Position numbers and translations under genes: made by a program. The notes under the pieces are model-generated. The model saw nothing but the letters and a program-made list of their open reading frames with translations. It did not search any database and was not told where the DNA came from. A stretch of 64,000 nt of DNA from positions 1-64,000 of the forward strand of contig JACKNM010000006.1 of the NCBI GenBank assembly GCA_024234875.1. Direction: 5' to 3'. Every line of letters starts with the position of its first letter. The stretch's first letter is position 1. This document shows positions 1 to 9,300 of the stretch, one piece after another. Source of the stretch: Ectothiorhodospiraceae bacterium (GTDB lineage Bacteria > Pseudomonadota > Gammaproteobacteria > HK1).

Positions 1-2464
1 GTCCACAGCTTCCCGCGAGCGCGATCCACGCGCTGCGGGCCTGCGGTGCGGACGCATACCGCAGCGCTGCCGGCAGCGCACTCGGCAGCAGGTCGTCGGG
101 TGCGAGCGGCGAGGCGTCGCGCCCGCGCACCAGCAACCGGCTCACGTCGGCGCGCGTGCGCTCGGCGCACGCCTGCGCCACCAGCGCCTCGGCGCTGACG
201 AAGGCCGACGGCAGCGTGACCAGCGTGCTGGCCACGTCCTCGTTGGGCGACTCGATGACCACCTCGCCGTCGATACCGAGCGCCGACGAGGCGTCGATGC
301 GGCTCGTCGGGTCGGCGATCAGATGCTCGGTGACGATGCGGATGTTGCCGCCGCGCCCGCCGAACGCATTGGCCACGATGCGCCCGCCGTCGAGCACCAC
401 GAACACCGGGTCGATGTCGATGTTGCCGCCGTCCCCGTCGCCGTCGCTCACCGAGGTGGTGATGGCACCGTCGCGCAGGTAGAGCAGCGTGCCCACGTTC
501 ACCACGATGTCGCCGCCGTCGGCGCCGAGCGCCTCGGTGGTGATCGCGCCGCCGTCGACGAGGCGCGCGAGCTCGCTGGCGAGAACGGTGACAGTGCCGG
601 CGAGTCCGCGACCAGTGCTGCTGGCGGAGATGCGCGCGTCGTCGGCGACCGTGAGGCGGGCGACTGCGATGGTCACGTCGCCACCGTCGCCCGGGTCCGG
701 GGCGACACTCGCGGTGGCACTCGAGATTTGCGCGCGCCCGCCGAGCGCGAGCGTCGCGGTGTCGATGAAGACGTCGCCGGCGTCACCGGTGCCCGGGCGC
801 GCGATCGGCACCAGCGCCTCGTCGCGCACGAACTGGTTCTCGGCCACCACCTGGCTGGAGACGCGCGCGTCTCCGGTCATGGTCATCGCGGTGGCGGCGG
901 TGATGGTGACGTCGCCGCCGGCCCCGCTGACCTCGGTGCCACTCGAGATCACGGCCTCTCCCGCGAGCCGCACGACGTCGGCGTCGATGCGCACGTCACC
1001 GCCGGCCCCGGCGCCGAACGAGGTGGTCGCGATGACGGTGCGATCCGCCATGTCGAGGATCCGCGCGTCGCGGACCTCGATACGGCCTCCGTCGCCGTCG
1101 GTCAGGGTGTTGCTGATGAGCCACGATTCCTCGCGCATCGCGATGTCGCGGACGTCGACCACGATGCTGCCGCCGTCGCCGGCGCTTCCGGCGAAGGACG
1201 AGGTGTCGACGGTGGCGGTGCCGGCGGTGCGCAGCGTCTCGGCGGAGAGCAAGACCGTGCCCGCGTTGCCCGATCCTTCGAAGGCGGTGCGAGCGGAGAC
1301 GAAGACGTCGCCGTCGAGGTCGATGCGGGTGGCGCGGATGGCGATGTTGCCACCGTGCCCGGGGCCGAGGGCGTCGGCGGTGATGCCGCTCGCCTCGCGG
1401 AGCGCGAGACGGTCCGCGGTGACGGTGATGTCGCCGGCGTCGCCGGCGACATGGGTGTCGGTGGTGAGCTGGGTGGAGCCGGCGAGGTCGATGGACGGCG
1501 CGTCGATCACGATGTGACCGCCGTTGCCGGCACCGAAGGTGCGGGTGTCGACGCGGGCGACACCGTCCGCGCGCACCTGCCCGGTCGCCTCGATGCGCAC
1601 GGGGCCGCCGTCGCCCGGCCCGCCCACGTTCACCACCGATTGCACCTGACCGCCGTCGAGCCATAGCCGGCCGGCGAGGATGTGCACACGCCCGCCGCCG
1701 GCACCGCTCGCGTCGACGTTGGCGCGAAACGAGATTCGGTCCTCGCGCACGGTGATGTCGCCCAGCTCGGTGGACTCGGTGCGCACGAGGTCGGGCGCGT
1801 CGACCGCGATCGCGCCGGTCGAGGCCGCGGCGATGCGCACCGCGCCGTCGGCGGCGACCAGGCGCCCGTGGTCGATGGTGACGCTGCCGCCGACCGCGTC
1901 GAGGGTGCGGCCATCGGGGACCCTGAGCGTCGCGCGGTCGACGGTGACCGGCCCGCCGGGGCCGAGGAAGCCGAAGGCGGCCGGCGCCGCCGCGGTGAGG
2001 CGCGTGCGGGTGGGGTCCGCGGCGTCGAAGCGCCCGCCGTCGGCGAGCGTCACGTGGTCGGCGCCGGCGACGTGGAAGCCGCCGCCGAGGTCGAGGCTCG
2101 CGTTGGGGCCGAAGAGAACGCCCGCGGGATTCACCAGCCACAGATCGGCGCCGGGGATGGTGGCGGAGAGGCGCCCGTCGATACTGGAGGCCGAGCCGCC
2201 GGTCACGCGGGCGAGCACGTGGGCGATGCCGCCGGGGCCCGAGAAGGTGGCGCTCGTGCCGGTCGGCAGATCGAAGCGGGTGAAGCTGTGGAAGAGGTTG
2301 CCGCCGATGCGCGCACCCAGGGTGTGGGGGATGGCGTGATCGGGGCCGGGGATGACGCGGCCCGGGCCGACGGTACCGTCGGTCACGACCTGGGCGCCGG
2401 CGTTCGCGCTCGCGAGCAGGCCGAGAACGGCGATGGCTCGGCGGGTCGCGCGGCGCCCGCTCAC
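1..2464 (-). CDS. Filamentous haemagglutinin N-terminal domain exoprotein (TpsA), 3' end outside window
   Basis: Secreted exoprotein of a two-partner secretion system, expected to pass the outer membrane through the TpsB pore encoded just upstream. The frame is open for 821 codons and runs off the left edge. It starts at a GTG whose bases overlap the stop of the CHAT gene (GTGA). Residues 1-24 look like a signal peptide ending NAGA before QVVTDG. The TPS domain shows NLFHSF (about 56-61) and VNPAGVLFGPNA (about 111-122), the conserved haemagglutination-activity signature. The rest is a long series of Gly/Asp-rich, short beta-helix repeats such as GDGGxIxVD. Near the edge, AQACAERTRADVSRLLVRGRD resembles the conserved C-terminal region of this family, so little is probably missing. 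What it binds cannot be read from the sequence. Confidence 0.9.
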   Translation of the reverse strand, partial: MSGRRATRRAIAVLGLLASANAGAQVVTDGTVGPGRVIPGPDHAIPHTLGARIGGNLFHSFTRFDLPTGTSATFSGPGGIAHVLARVTGGSASSIDGRLSATIPGADLWLVNPAGVLFGPNASLDLGGGFHVAGADHVTLADGGRFDAADPTRTRLTAAAPAAFGFLGPGGPVTVDRATLRVPDGRTLDAVGGSVTIDHGRLVAADGAVRIAAASTGAIAVDAPDLVRTESTELGDITVREDRISFRANVDASGAGGGRVHILAGRLWLDGGQVQSVVNVGGPGDGGPVRIEATGQVRADGVARVDTRTFGAGNGGHIVIDAPSIDLAGSTQLTTDTHVAGDAGDITVTADRLALREASGITADALGPGHGGNIAIRATRIDLDGDVFVSARTAFEGSGNAGTVLLSAETLRTAGTATVDTSSFAGSAGDGGSIVVDVRDIAMREESWLISNTLTDGDGGRIEVRDARILDMADRTVIATTSFGAGAGGDVRIDADVVRLAGEAVISSGTEVSGAGGDVTITAATAMTMTGDARVSSQVVAENQFVRDEALVPIARPGTGDAGDVFIDTATLALGGRAQISSATASVAPDPGDGGDVTIAVARLTVADDARISASSTGRGLAGTVTVLASELARLVDGGAITTEALGADGGDIVVNVGTLLYLRDGAITTSVSDGDGDGGNIDIDPVFVVLDGGRIVANAFGGRGGNIRIVTEHLIADPTSRIDASSALGIDGEVVIESPNEDVASTLVTLPSAFVSAEALVAQACAERTRADVSRLLVRGRDASPLAPDDLLPSALPAALRYASAPQARSAWIALAGSCG

Positions 2465-4623
2465 AGCCAGTTCCCGATGAGCAGGAAGGGGGCCCAGTAG
2501 GCGGGGTGGCGGTAGCGCGGGTCGGCGAGCATGGCGCGTTGCGCGGCGCCGAGCGCGGCTGCCTTGCTCGGCGCGCCGGAGCGCAGCCGCTGGTAGAACC
2601 CGAGCACCACGTCCGCGGTGGCGGCGTCGTCGACCGACCACAGGGTGGCCAGCGCGCTGCGCGCGCCCGACTTGACCGCGACGCCGGCGAGGCCGAGTGC
2701 CGCGCGCGGGTCGCCGGCTGCGGTCTGGCAGGCGCTCAGGGTCAGGAGCTCGAGCGGCTCGGGGCGGAACTCGCCGATGCCGACCAGCGCCTGCAGCCGG
2801 TCCATGGTGATGCGCCCGTCGTAGGAGAGCAGGAAGGTGTCCTCGGGGTCGGGCGCGAATTGACCGTGGGAGGCGATGTGCACGATCCGGTAGGGCCTCG
2901 CCGCCAGCGCCTGCTCGAGCGCGGGGAGGCGGAACGCGTCGTCGGCGAGCACGCGCGCGTCGAGGAGCGCGCCGAGCCCCTCGAGCTCGCGCGGCACTGC
3001 TGGCAGCGGGGGAAAGTCCTGCACCGCCTGGGAGACGCCGCCGAGCAGGGCGTCGGCGTCGGTGAACGGGCGGCGTCCGGGGTCGGTGAGGTGCAGGCCC
3101 GGGGTGGTGGCGAGTGCGTAGCGCTCGACGAGAAATCGCTCGCCGTCGTGCAGCGCCGCGGGTGGGATGAGGTGCAGGGCTCCGTTGGGGACCATCACCA
3201 GGGTGTCCACGTCTGCAGCGTCGAGCAATTTCTGCACCGGTGCGACCAGCCAGTCGTGGATACGGCGCGCGGGGCGGAGGTAGCGCCGGTCGGTGCGCCG
3301 CTCGAGCAGCGCGCGCAGCCGGTGGACCTCGGTCTCCAGCTCGCCTCCGCCGACCGGCGCCGTGACCTGGTGGATGGTACCGCCGATGCTGACCAGCAAC
3401 TCCAGGCGATCGGCGAGAGGCACTGCGTAGAGCACCGCGGTGCGCGGCTCGAGCGTGTCGATGCCGGCGGTGCGCGCCCGCAGCTCGGCGACGCAGCCGT
3501 CGCGGAAGTAGTCCTCGATCTCCACCGCCTTGCGCAGCTCGACCACGTCGCGCGCCTCGCGCAGCCGCGCCTGGCGGGCGGTGTCGGTCTCGTCGCGTGG
3601 CCGGTCGGCAAGCAGCAGGTCGGCGAGCTCGAGATACATCGGCGCGAGCACGCCGGCCGGCCCGCGCACGAGACGCCCGGCGCCGAGCTCGGCGCGGATG
3701 CCGCGGGTGGTCTCCACCGCGAGCCGATACGCGGCGAGCGCCTCGGCCGGCCGGCCGCTCGCGCGCAGCAGGCGCGCGACTTGCCCGTGCCAGCGCGCGA
3801 CCTGCTCGGTGGCGCCCGCGGACTGCGCGAGGGTGAGCGCGGCCCGGCTGCGGCGAAGCGCCTCGGGGGTGTCGCCCCGGGCCTCGAACCATGCCGCCAG
3901 CTCGCCCTGCGCGAGCGCATGGAGCCGTGGCGCGTCGATGCGCCGCGCGCGCTCGAGCGCGTCACCGAGAAGACGCCGCCGGAGAGTGGACGATCCGGCG
4001 GGTGTCGCGTCGGCGAGCGCGAGACCGAGCAGCACGGACTCGCTCGACGCATCGGTGATGCGCGCGGCGGCGTCCTCGGCGGCGGCGATGGCCGCCGTCG
4101 CATCGCCGGCCGCGGTGAGCGCGCGGACCCGGTTCACTCGCGCGCGCAGCGCCATCGCCGGCTCGCGGGCAGCGTCGGCGTGACGAATCGCATCCGCGTA
4201 ACTTCCGGCGGCCGCCGAGGGATCTCCGCGCGACAGCGCGAGGTTGCCGCGGTTGCCGTACGCGTGAGCGAGCGCGGCGTCGCCGGCCTGCGGCCCGAGG
4301 GCGATCGCGGCGTCGAGCGCGGCCGCGGCCGCGGCCGGTCGCGCCTCCAGCAACAGCAGGTCGGCCTGCTCGGACAGTGCCAACACCTCGAGGTCGGTCC
4401 GTCCGGCTTCGGCGGCGGCGCGGCGTGCGGCGTCGAGCGCCTGCGCCGCCTCGCGCAGCAGACCCTGGTCCCGCAAGGCCGCGGCGTGGACGAGAGCGAC
4501 GCGGGCGTCGCCCGCCTGGGCGGCGAGCACCGGCGTCGCCGGCCCGAGCCAGAGCGCGAGCCCGAGCAGCGCGGCACGTGCGGTGGGCGAGGCTGGTGGT
4601 CGTCGCGTCCGCACCGCGCTCAC
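2461..4623 (-). CDS. TPR-CHAT domain protein with signal peptide (caspase-like peptidase family)
   Basis: A 720-residue protein. Residues 1-34 form a signal peptide ending VLA, so it is probably periplasmic or exported. Residues about 40-320 are Ala-rich helical pairs typical of TPR repeats. The C-terminal third is a CHAT domain (separase/caspase clan), with the catalytic pair visible as HIASHG (His586) and LTLSACQTA (Cys632). It ends with the family's typical HPAYWAPFLLIGNW block. Start is GTG at 4623, overlapping the tpsB stop; its own stop overlaps the GTG of the exoprotein gene, so translation of all three is probably coupled. TPR-CHAT genes beside TPS exoproteins are known in several Gram-negative groups, but their target is not settled. 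A role in processing the exoprotein is inference from position. Confidence 0.92.
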   Translation of the reverse strand: MSAVRTRRPPASPTARAALLGLALWLGPATPVLAAQAGDARVALVHAAALRDQGLLREAAQALDAARRAAAEAGRTDLEVLALSEQADLLLLEARPAAAAAALDAAIALGPQAGDAALAHAYGNRGNLALSRGDPSAAAGSYADAIRHADAAREPAMALRARVNRVRALTAAGDATAAIAAAEDAAARITDASSESVLLGLALADATPAGSSTLRRRLLGDALERARRIDAPRLHALAQGELAAWFEARGDTPEALRRSRAALTLAQSAGATEQVARWHGQVARLLRASGRPAEALAAYRLAVETTRGIRAELGAGRLVRGPAGVLAPMYLELADLLLADRPRDETDTARQARLREARDVVELRKAVEIEDYFRDGCVAELRARTAGIDTLEPRTAVLYAVPLADRLELLVSIGGTIHQVTAPVGGGELETEVHRLRALLERRTDRRYLRPARRIHDWLVAPVQKLLDAADVDTLVMVPNGALHLIPPAALHDGERFLVERYALATTPGLHLTDPGRRPFTDADALLGGVSQAVQDFPPLPAVPRELEGLGALLDARVLADDAFRLPALEQALAARPYRIVHIASHGQFAPDPEDTFLLSYDGRITMDRLQALVGIGEFRPEPLELLTLSACQTAAGDPRAALGLAGVAVKSGARSALATLWSVDDAATADVVLGFYQRLRSGAPSKAAALGAAQRAMLADPRYRHPAYWAPFLLIGNWL

Positions 4624-6293
4624 AGCAGCTTCACCCGCAGCGCGAAGTGCAGGCCGTCGTCTTGCAGGTCGCGGTCGGTCGCGCGTGGCACGTCGTCGAG
4701 CGCGTGCCCGTAGAAGAGCTCGCCCTCGATGTGCGCGTTCGGACTCCAGCGCACCCCGAGCCCCACCGAGCGCAACTCGTCGGTGGTGCCGCCCGTCCCA
4801 CGGGTGTCCCAGCCGCGCCCCCAGTCGACGAACGGAATGACCTGCACCAGCCCGTCGGGTTCACCGCCGAGCCCGGGCACGCGCACCTGCCCGAGCGGGA
4901 TGCGGAGCTCCGCCGATGCCACCACCCCGTTGTCGCGATTGAGCGTGCTCTCGCGGTAGCCGCGCACCGTGCTCGCACCGCCGATGGCGAGCTTCTCCGA
5001 CGGCAGCAGCGGGTCGTTGGCGAATTGCGCCGCCACCCGCACCGCGAGGTCCGCGTCGTGCCACGGCGTGCGCTCGACCCACTGCGCCTGTCCCCGCCAG
5101 GCGAGGTAGCGCCCGTCGGGCAGGCCGTGGTTACGCGTCGCGCCGAATGCATCGACCCCGAGCCGGAAGCTGGACCGCAGCGCCACCACCCGCGTCGCCT
5201 CGCGCGCGGTCCACGACTGATCGAACGAGAGCACGGTCACCCGCGTCTGCCCGTCCACCACCCCGGGCGAGAACCCGAAACGCTGGCCGAGCAGGAAGGT
5301 CTCGGTGTGGCGGCGCTCGACGCCGATCTCCACCGCGAGCTCGCGTCCCGGCTCGCGGATCAGGGGATGGCGCAGATACACCCCGAGCCGGGTGAGCGCG
5401 CTCTGGATGTCCAGCACGTCGAACGGTTCCGCCACCACGGTGGAGTCGCTCGACTCGTACTCGATGCCGAGCGTGGTCTCGCTCGGACCGAGCGGGATGG
5501 CATAGCCGAGCACGTGGTTGTCGAAGCCGCTGTCGAGCGCGACCGAGGCGTGCGCGGTGTCCCCGCGGCCGCTCAGGTCGTGGTGCCAGGCGGTGAGCGT
5601 GAAACGCTCCGCGCCGATGCTGGGCGAGCGGTGATTGTCGAACGCGACGGTGGCGCCGTAGGGCCGCTCGTCCTCGACCCGCAGCCGCAGCACCGACTCG
5701 CCGGGCGTCGGGCCCGGCGCGAGCTCCGCGTCCACCCGCGCGACCAGCGGGCCGTCCTCGAGCAGGCGTAACCGCGCCGCGAGCTCGTCCATCCGCAGCG
5801 GACCCTCGGGTCGCACCCGCGGCACCAGCCAGGACTCGCGCAGCCGCGTCGGCGACTCGACGCGGACCTCGCCGAGCCGCCCCTCGACGATCTCCATCGT
5901 CACCGTGCCGTCGGTGACCACCTGATCCGGGATGCGGGCACCGGAGGTGAGATAGCCGTGGTCGACGTAGTGCCGGGTCACCGCGAGCCGCGCTGCCTCG
6001 AGTTGCTCGGCGGTGAGCGTGCGCGCCACGTGCTCCCTCACCACCGCGGCGAGCGCACTCGCGTCGAACACCGTGTTGCCGACGAATCGAAACCGTGCGA
6101 CGTGCACCTGCTCGATGGCGGAGAGGGTGGGGGTGGGGGGCGGCTCCGGCAACGACTGCGCGAGCGCGATCGGTCCGACCAGACATGGGACGAGCAGCAG
6201 CGCGCGGCCGGCTCTGGCCCCGCCAGCATCTCGAGATCTCGCGGGGATCCGGGTGCCTCTCATGGCGTGAGCGGTGGTGCTCCGGCGATGCAC
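4620..6293 (-). CDS. ShlB/FhaC-type outer-membrane transporter (TpsB)
   Basis: Two-partner secretion pore of 557 residues from the GTG at 6293, which has GAGG 6 nt upstream. An ATG at 6263 is an alternative start that puts the hydrophobic signal segment (ALLLVPCLVGPIALAQS) nearer the N-terminus. After a Pro-rich linker comes a POTRA region (FRFVGNTVFDASALAAVV..., then RHYVDHGYLTSGARIPDQVVTDGTVTMEIVEGRL, split here for reading). The remainder, from about residue 200, is a beta-barrel with the conserved segment GxSTVRGYRE (seen as GGASTVRGYRESTL) and a terminal strand ending HFALRVKLL. It lies directly upstream of the CHAT and TpsA genes and overlaps the former by 4 bases, so it is the obvious export partner of the haemagglutinin-type protein. 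Confidence 0.93.
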   Translation of the reverse strand: MHRRSTTAHAMRGTRIPARSRDAGGARAGRALLLVPCLVGPIALAQSLPEPPPTPTLSAIEQVHVARFRFVGNTVFDASALAAVVREHVARTLTAEQLEAARLAVTRHYVDHGYLTSGARIPDQVVTDGTVTMEIVEGRLGEVRVESPTRLRESWLVPRVRPEGPLRMDELAARLRLLEDGPLVARVDAELAPGPTPGESVLRLRVEDERPYGATVAFDNHRSPSIGAERFTLTAWHHDLSGRGDTAHASVALDSGFDNHVLGYAIPLGPSETTLGIEYESSDSTVVAEPFDVLDIQSALTRLGVYLRHPLIREPGRELAVEIGVERRHTETFLLGQRFGFSPGVVDGQTRVTVLSFDQSWTAREATRVVALRSSFRLGVDAFGATRNHGLPDGRYLAWRGQAQWVERTPWHDADLAVRVAAQFANDPLLPSEKLAIGGASTVRGYRESTLNRDNGVVASAELRIPLGQVRVPGLGGEPDGLVQVIPFVDWGRGWDTRGTGGTTDELRSVGLGVRWSPNAHIEGELFYGHALDDVPRATDRDLQDDGLHFALRVKLL

Positions 6294-6314
6294 GGCCGTC
6301 CTCGACCTCCGTCG

Positions 6315-9300
6315 CTACAAGCAGAGCATGAGCACGCGGCCGGTCGCGAGTGGGACCGGGACGCAGGTCTCTCGGTCGTCGCGTGGGGGCGCGGGCTCTG
6401 GAACGGGCTCTGGATCGGGCTCCGGGTCGGGGTCGGGGTCCGGGGGCGGTTCCGGTACCGAGCTCGGGTCGGTCGGGTCGGTGCCCGCGCCTTGCTCGTC
6501 GGCGTTCGTGCTCCCGTCCTCGTCGGGGTCGTCCGTCGCACGCGCTGCGAGGGTGCCGAAGTGCTCGATCTCCCAATCGTCGGCGAGGCCGTCGCCGTCG
6601 GTGTCCGCACCAGGGCGCACCAGGAAGATGTCGCGCGTGCTGCCGGTCACCGGGAAGTGCACGCCCGCGAGCTGCTTCGCATGGAAGCCGCTCGCGGTGA
6701 TGCCGACGTCGGCCACGCTGTCCTCGCGATAGTTGAGGGTGTAGCGGCCGTCGGGCGGCAACGAGTACACGAGGTAGACCTGGTCCGGTGGGGCGCCGGC
6801 CGCGAGCACCGCGCCGACCACCGGCGCGCCGGTGCCGAGCTCGCGCACGTGGCCGCGCACGAAGCCCGGAAGCGCCGGGGAGGACTCGACCGAGAGCTCG
6901 TACTCTGCGTCGAGCCCGGCGACCGCGGTGTCCTCGCGGCGAATCCGCACGAGGACCTCGCCGTCGATCCCGTCGACGAAGATCTCGGCGATGTTGCTGA
7001 ACGCGGAGGTGGGGCCCGCGGTATCGTCGGCGATGCCATCGCCGTCGATGTCGACCTCGAGGATGATCCCGGCGCGCCCGCCGACGTCGTTGAGGATGAC
7101 GGTGTAGAAGTATTCCGCCGAGACCGGGAACTTGCCCCAGTCCTCGTCCGACGGATCATGGAAGTCGCGGGTCAACACCTCGCCGGGCACCGGGCCACTC
7201 ACGTTGTTGACCGGAAGGGGGACGGCTCGCTCGGGCGCGTCGTCGTCCTCGAAGGCATCGGGCGGGACGGACGCGGGATCACACGGATCGGAGTCGTACG
7301 CGAGCTCGGTGACGTTGTCGGTGCCGTCACCGTCGGTGTCGACGTCGGCGTCGACGCGGTCGCCGTCCAGACAGGTATTCGCCGCCTCGTAGGCATCGTC
7401 CATCCCGTCGCCGTCGCGATCAGGGTCCGCGCCGTCGCCGACGCCGTCTTGGTCGAGGTCGGCGCTCTCGTTCGGGTCGGTGGGAAAGGCATCGCCCCCA
7501 CGCGCTGCGTCGAAGTACACGCCGTCGCCATCGGGGTCGGCGCCACAGTAGTCGAGCACCGCTGCCATCGCCGACGTCCGTGCGGCGGCACCGGAGATCG
7601 CCTCGAACGGAAAGGTCCAGAAGGTGCGCTTGGAGCCGACGGTGCGCGCAATCGCGGCCGAACCGGCGTTGCCTTGCAGCACCGTGTCGAAGGCGAAGCG
7701 CGGGGCCACCGCGTCGCTCGCGTTGGTGTATCCGGCCGGGTAGACGAGAGCGAACGGACCGAGCCCGTCGAGCTCGCCGATGCCGGTCACCGAGGTGTGG
7801 CCCACGTTCTCGGTCACCGCGTCCGCGCCGAGAATACCGTTCATGAAGTTCGTCAGCCCACGCGCGGCGTGGTAGCCCTGACTGGACACGAAGCGACAGC
7901 CGCCATAGTCGAGCAGCGCGTCCTCGCCCGCCGCCCCCGGTCCGGTGGCCGGCCCGGCGGCATTGCCGGTGAACCAGGCGACGGCGTCATGACGCGCCAG
8001 GGTGACGACGTCCGGCTCGACGTCGCTGCCCAGGGTGTCCCACACCTCGTGCGAGACGCCGAGATCGTCCAGGGCGGCGACATAAGCCGCCCGCGCGTCC
8101 GGTGCGTCGGCATCGTCGTCCACCAGCAGCACCGCCGAGCGTCGCTCCCCACGGTAGAGCCCGAGGCCGTCGAGCCCGAGCATCAGGGTCGCTCCCGGTC
8201 GCCCCGGGCTCGACGCCAGCGCCAGGACTCCAGCCGGCCAGCTCGCGGCCTCGCCGGCGGCGGAGGTCTGAACGCCGGGCGGGGTTACGTCGTGCCAGGT
8301 CGTGCCCCGATCGGCGCTCTCGTAGACCCGGACTCGGCCCTGGGTGGTGCCGGCGACCACCACCGTGCCCGGTCGCGCGGCGTCGGTGGCGAGGCCGGCG
8401 ACCCGCATCGCCTTCGGCAGTGGCAGGGTCTGCCAGGTGAGGCCGGCGTCGTCGCTACGTGCGAGCCCCGCGGCCGAGCCGGCGTAGACGGTGGTCGGGC
8501 TCGCGCTCGAGTCGAATGCAAAGTTCCGCCAGTCGAACCAGCCGGTCGCCGCGAAGTCGAGCACCTTGGACCAGGTCGCACCGTGATTCGTCGAGCGGTA
8601 GATGGCGTCGAGCCCGCCGGCGAAGACGGTGCCGGGCACGGCGGGGTCGACCCCCAGACCCTTCACGTCGGCGAGGCCGATCCCCGTCGCGTCGCAGCGC
8701 CAGCTCACCCCACCGTTGTCGGAGCGGAACAGACCGACCGTGGTTCCGGCATACCAGCGATCGGGATCGACCGGGTCGGCGGCGAGTTGCCACACCGGAG
8801 GCAGCGCTCCGCAGCCGGGCGCGGTGACGTTGGATTGCGACCAGTGCCGTCCGAAGTCCACCGACGTGTAGACGGAGAAGAAGCGCACCGCGAACAACGC
8901 GCTCGGCTGGACCACGCCGCCCACCACGATCGGCTTCGGGTGGACCGCGACTTGCGCGATTCCACCGGTGAGCGGGTCGCCACTCGGGCGATGCCAGCCA
9001 CCGTTTCCGCTGCAGCTCTTCATGACCCCACCACCATCGGTGGCGAGATAGTGGACGGGGGCGTCGGTGAAGCAGTAGCCGGGCTCCGGAGGGCCGACGA
9101 CGACGCCGTGAACGGTGTGATTGCCGAGCCCCGCGCCCAGGTCGGCCCACGTCGAAGCTCCAGCGCGCAGGACGCGAAGTCTCCGCGCGCTGAACCCCTG
9201 CGCGATGTAGATGTCGGCATCGGTATCGGTCGGGTCGGTCGTCAGCCGCACCGCCTCGAGCGTTCCGCTGCCGTCGTCGAGCGCGGTCCAGCTCTCGCCG

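Noticed and set aside
323..1666. Plus-strand open frame of 447 codons opposite the exoprotein gene
   Set aside because: Asp/Val/His repeats mirror the beta-helix repeats on the minus strand; no start signal or domain.
2506..4713. Plus-strand frame of 735 codons opposite the CHAT gene
   Set aside because: The minus strand has the CHAT His/Cys motifs and coupled starts; the plus frame is compositionally biased shadow sequence.
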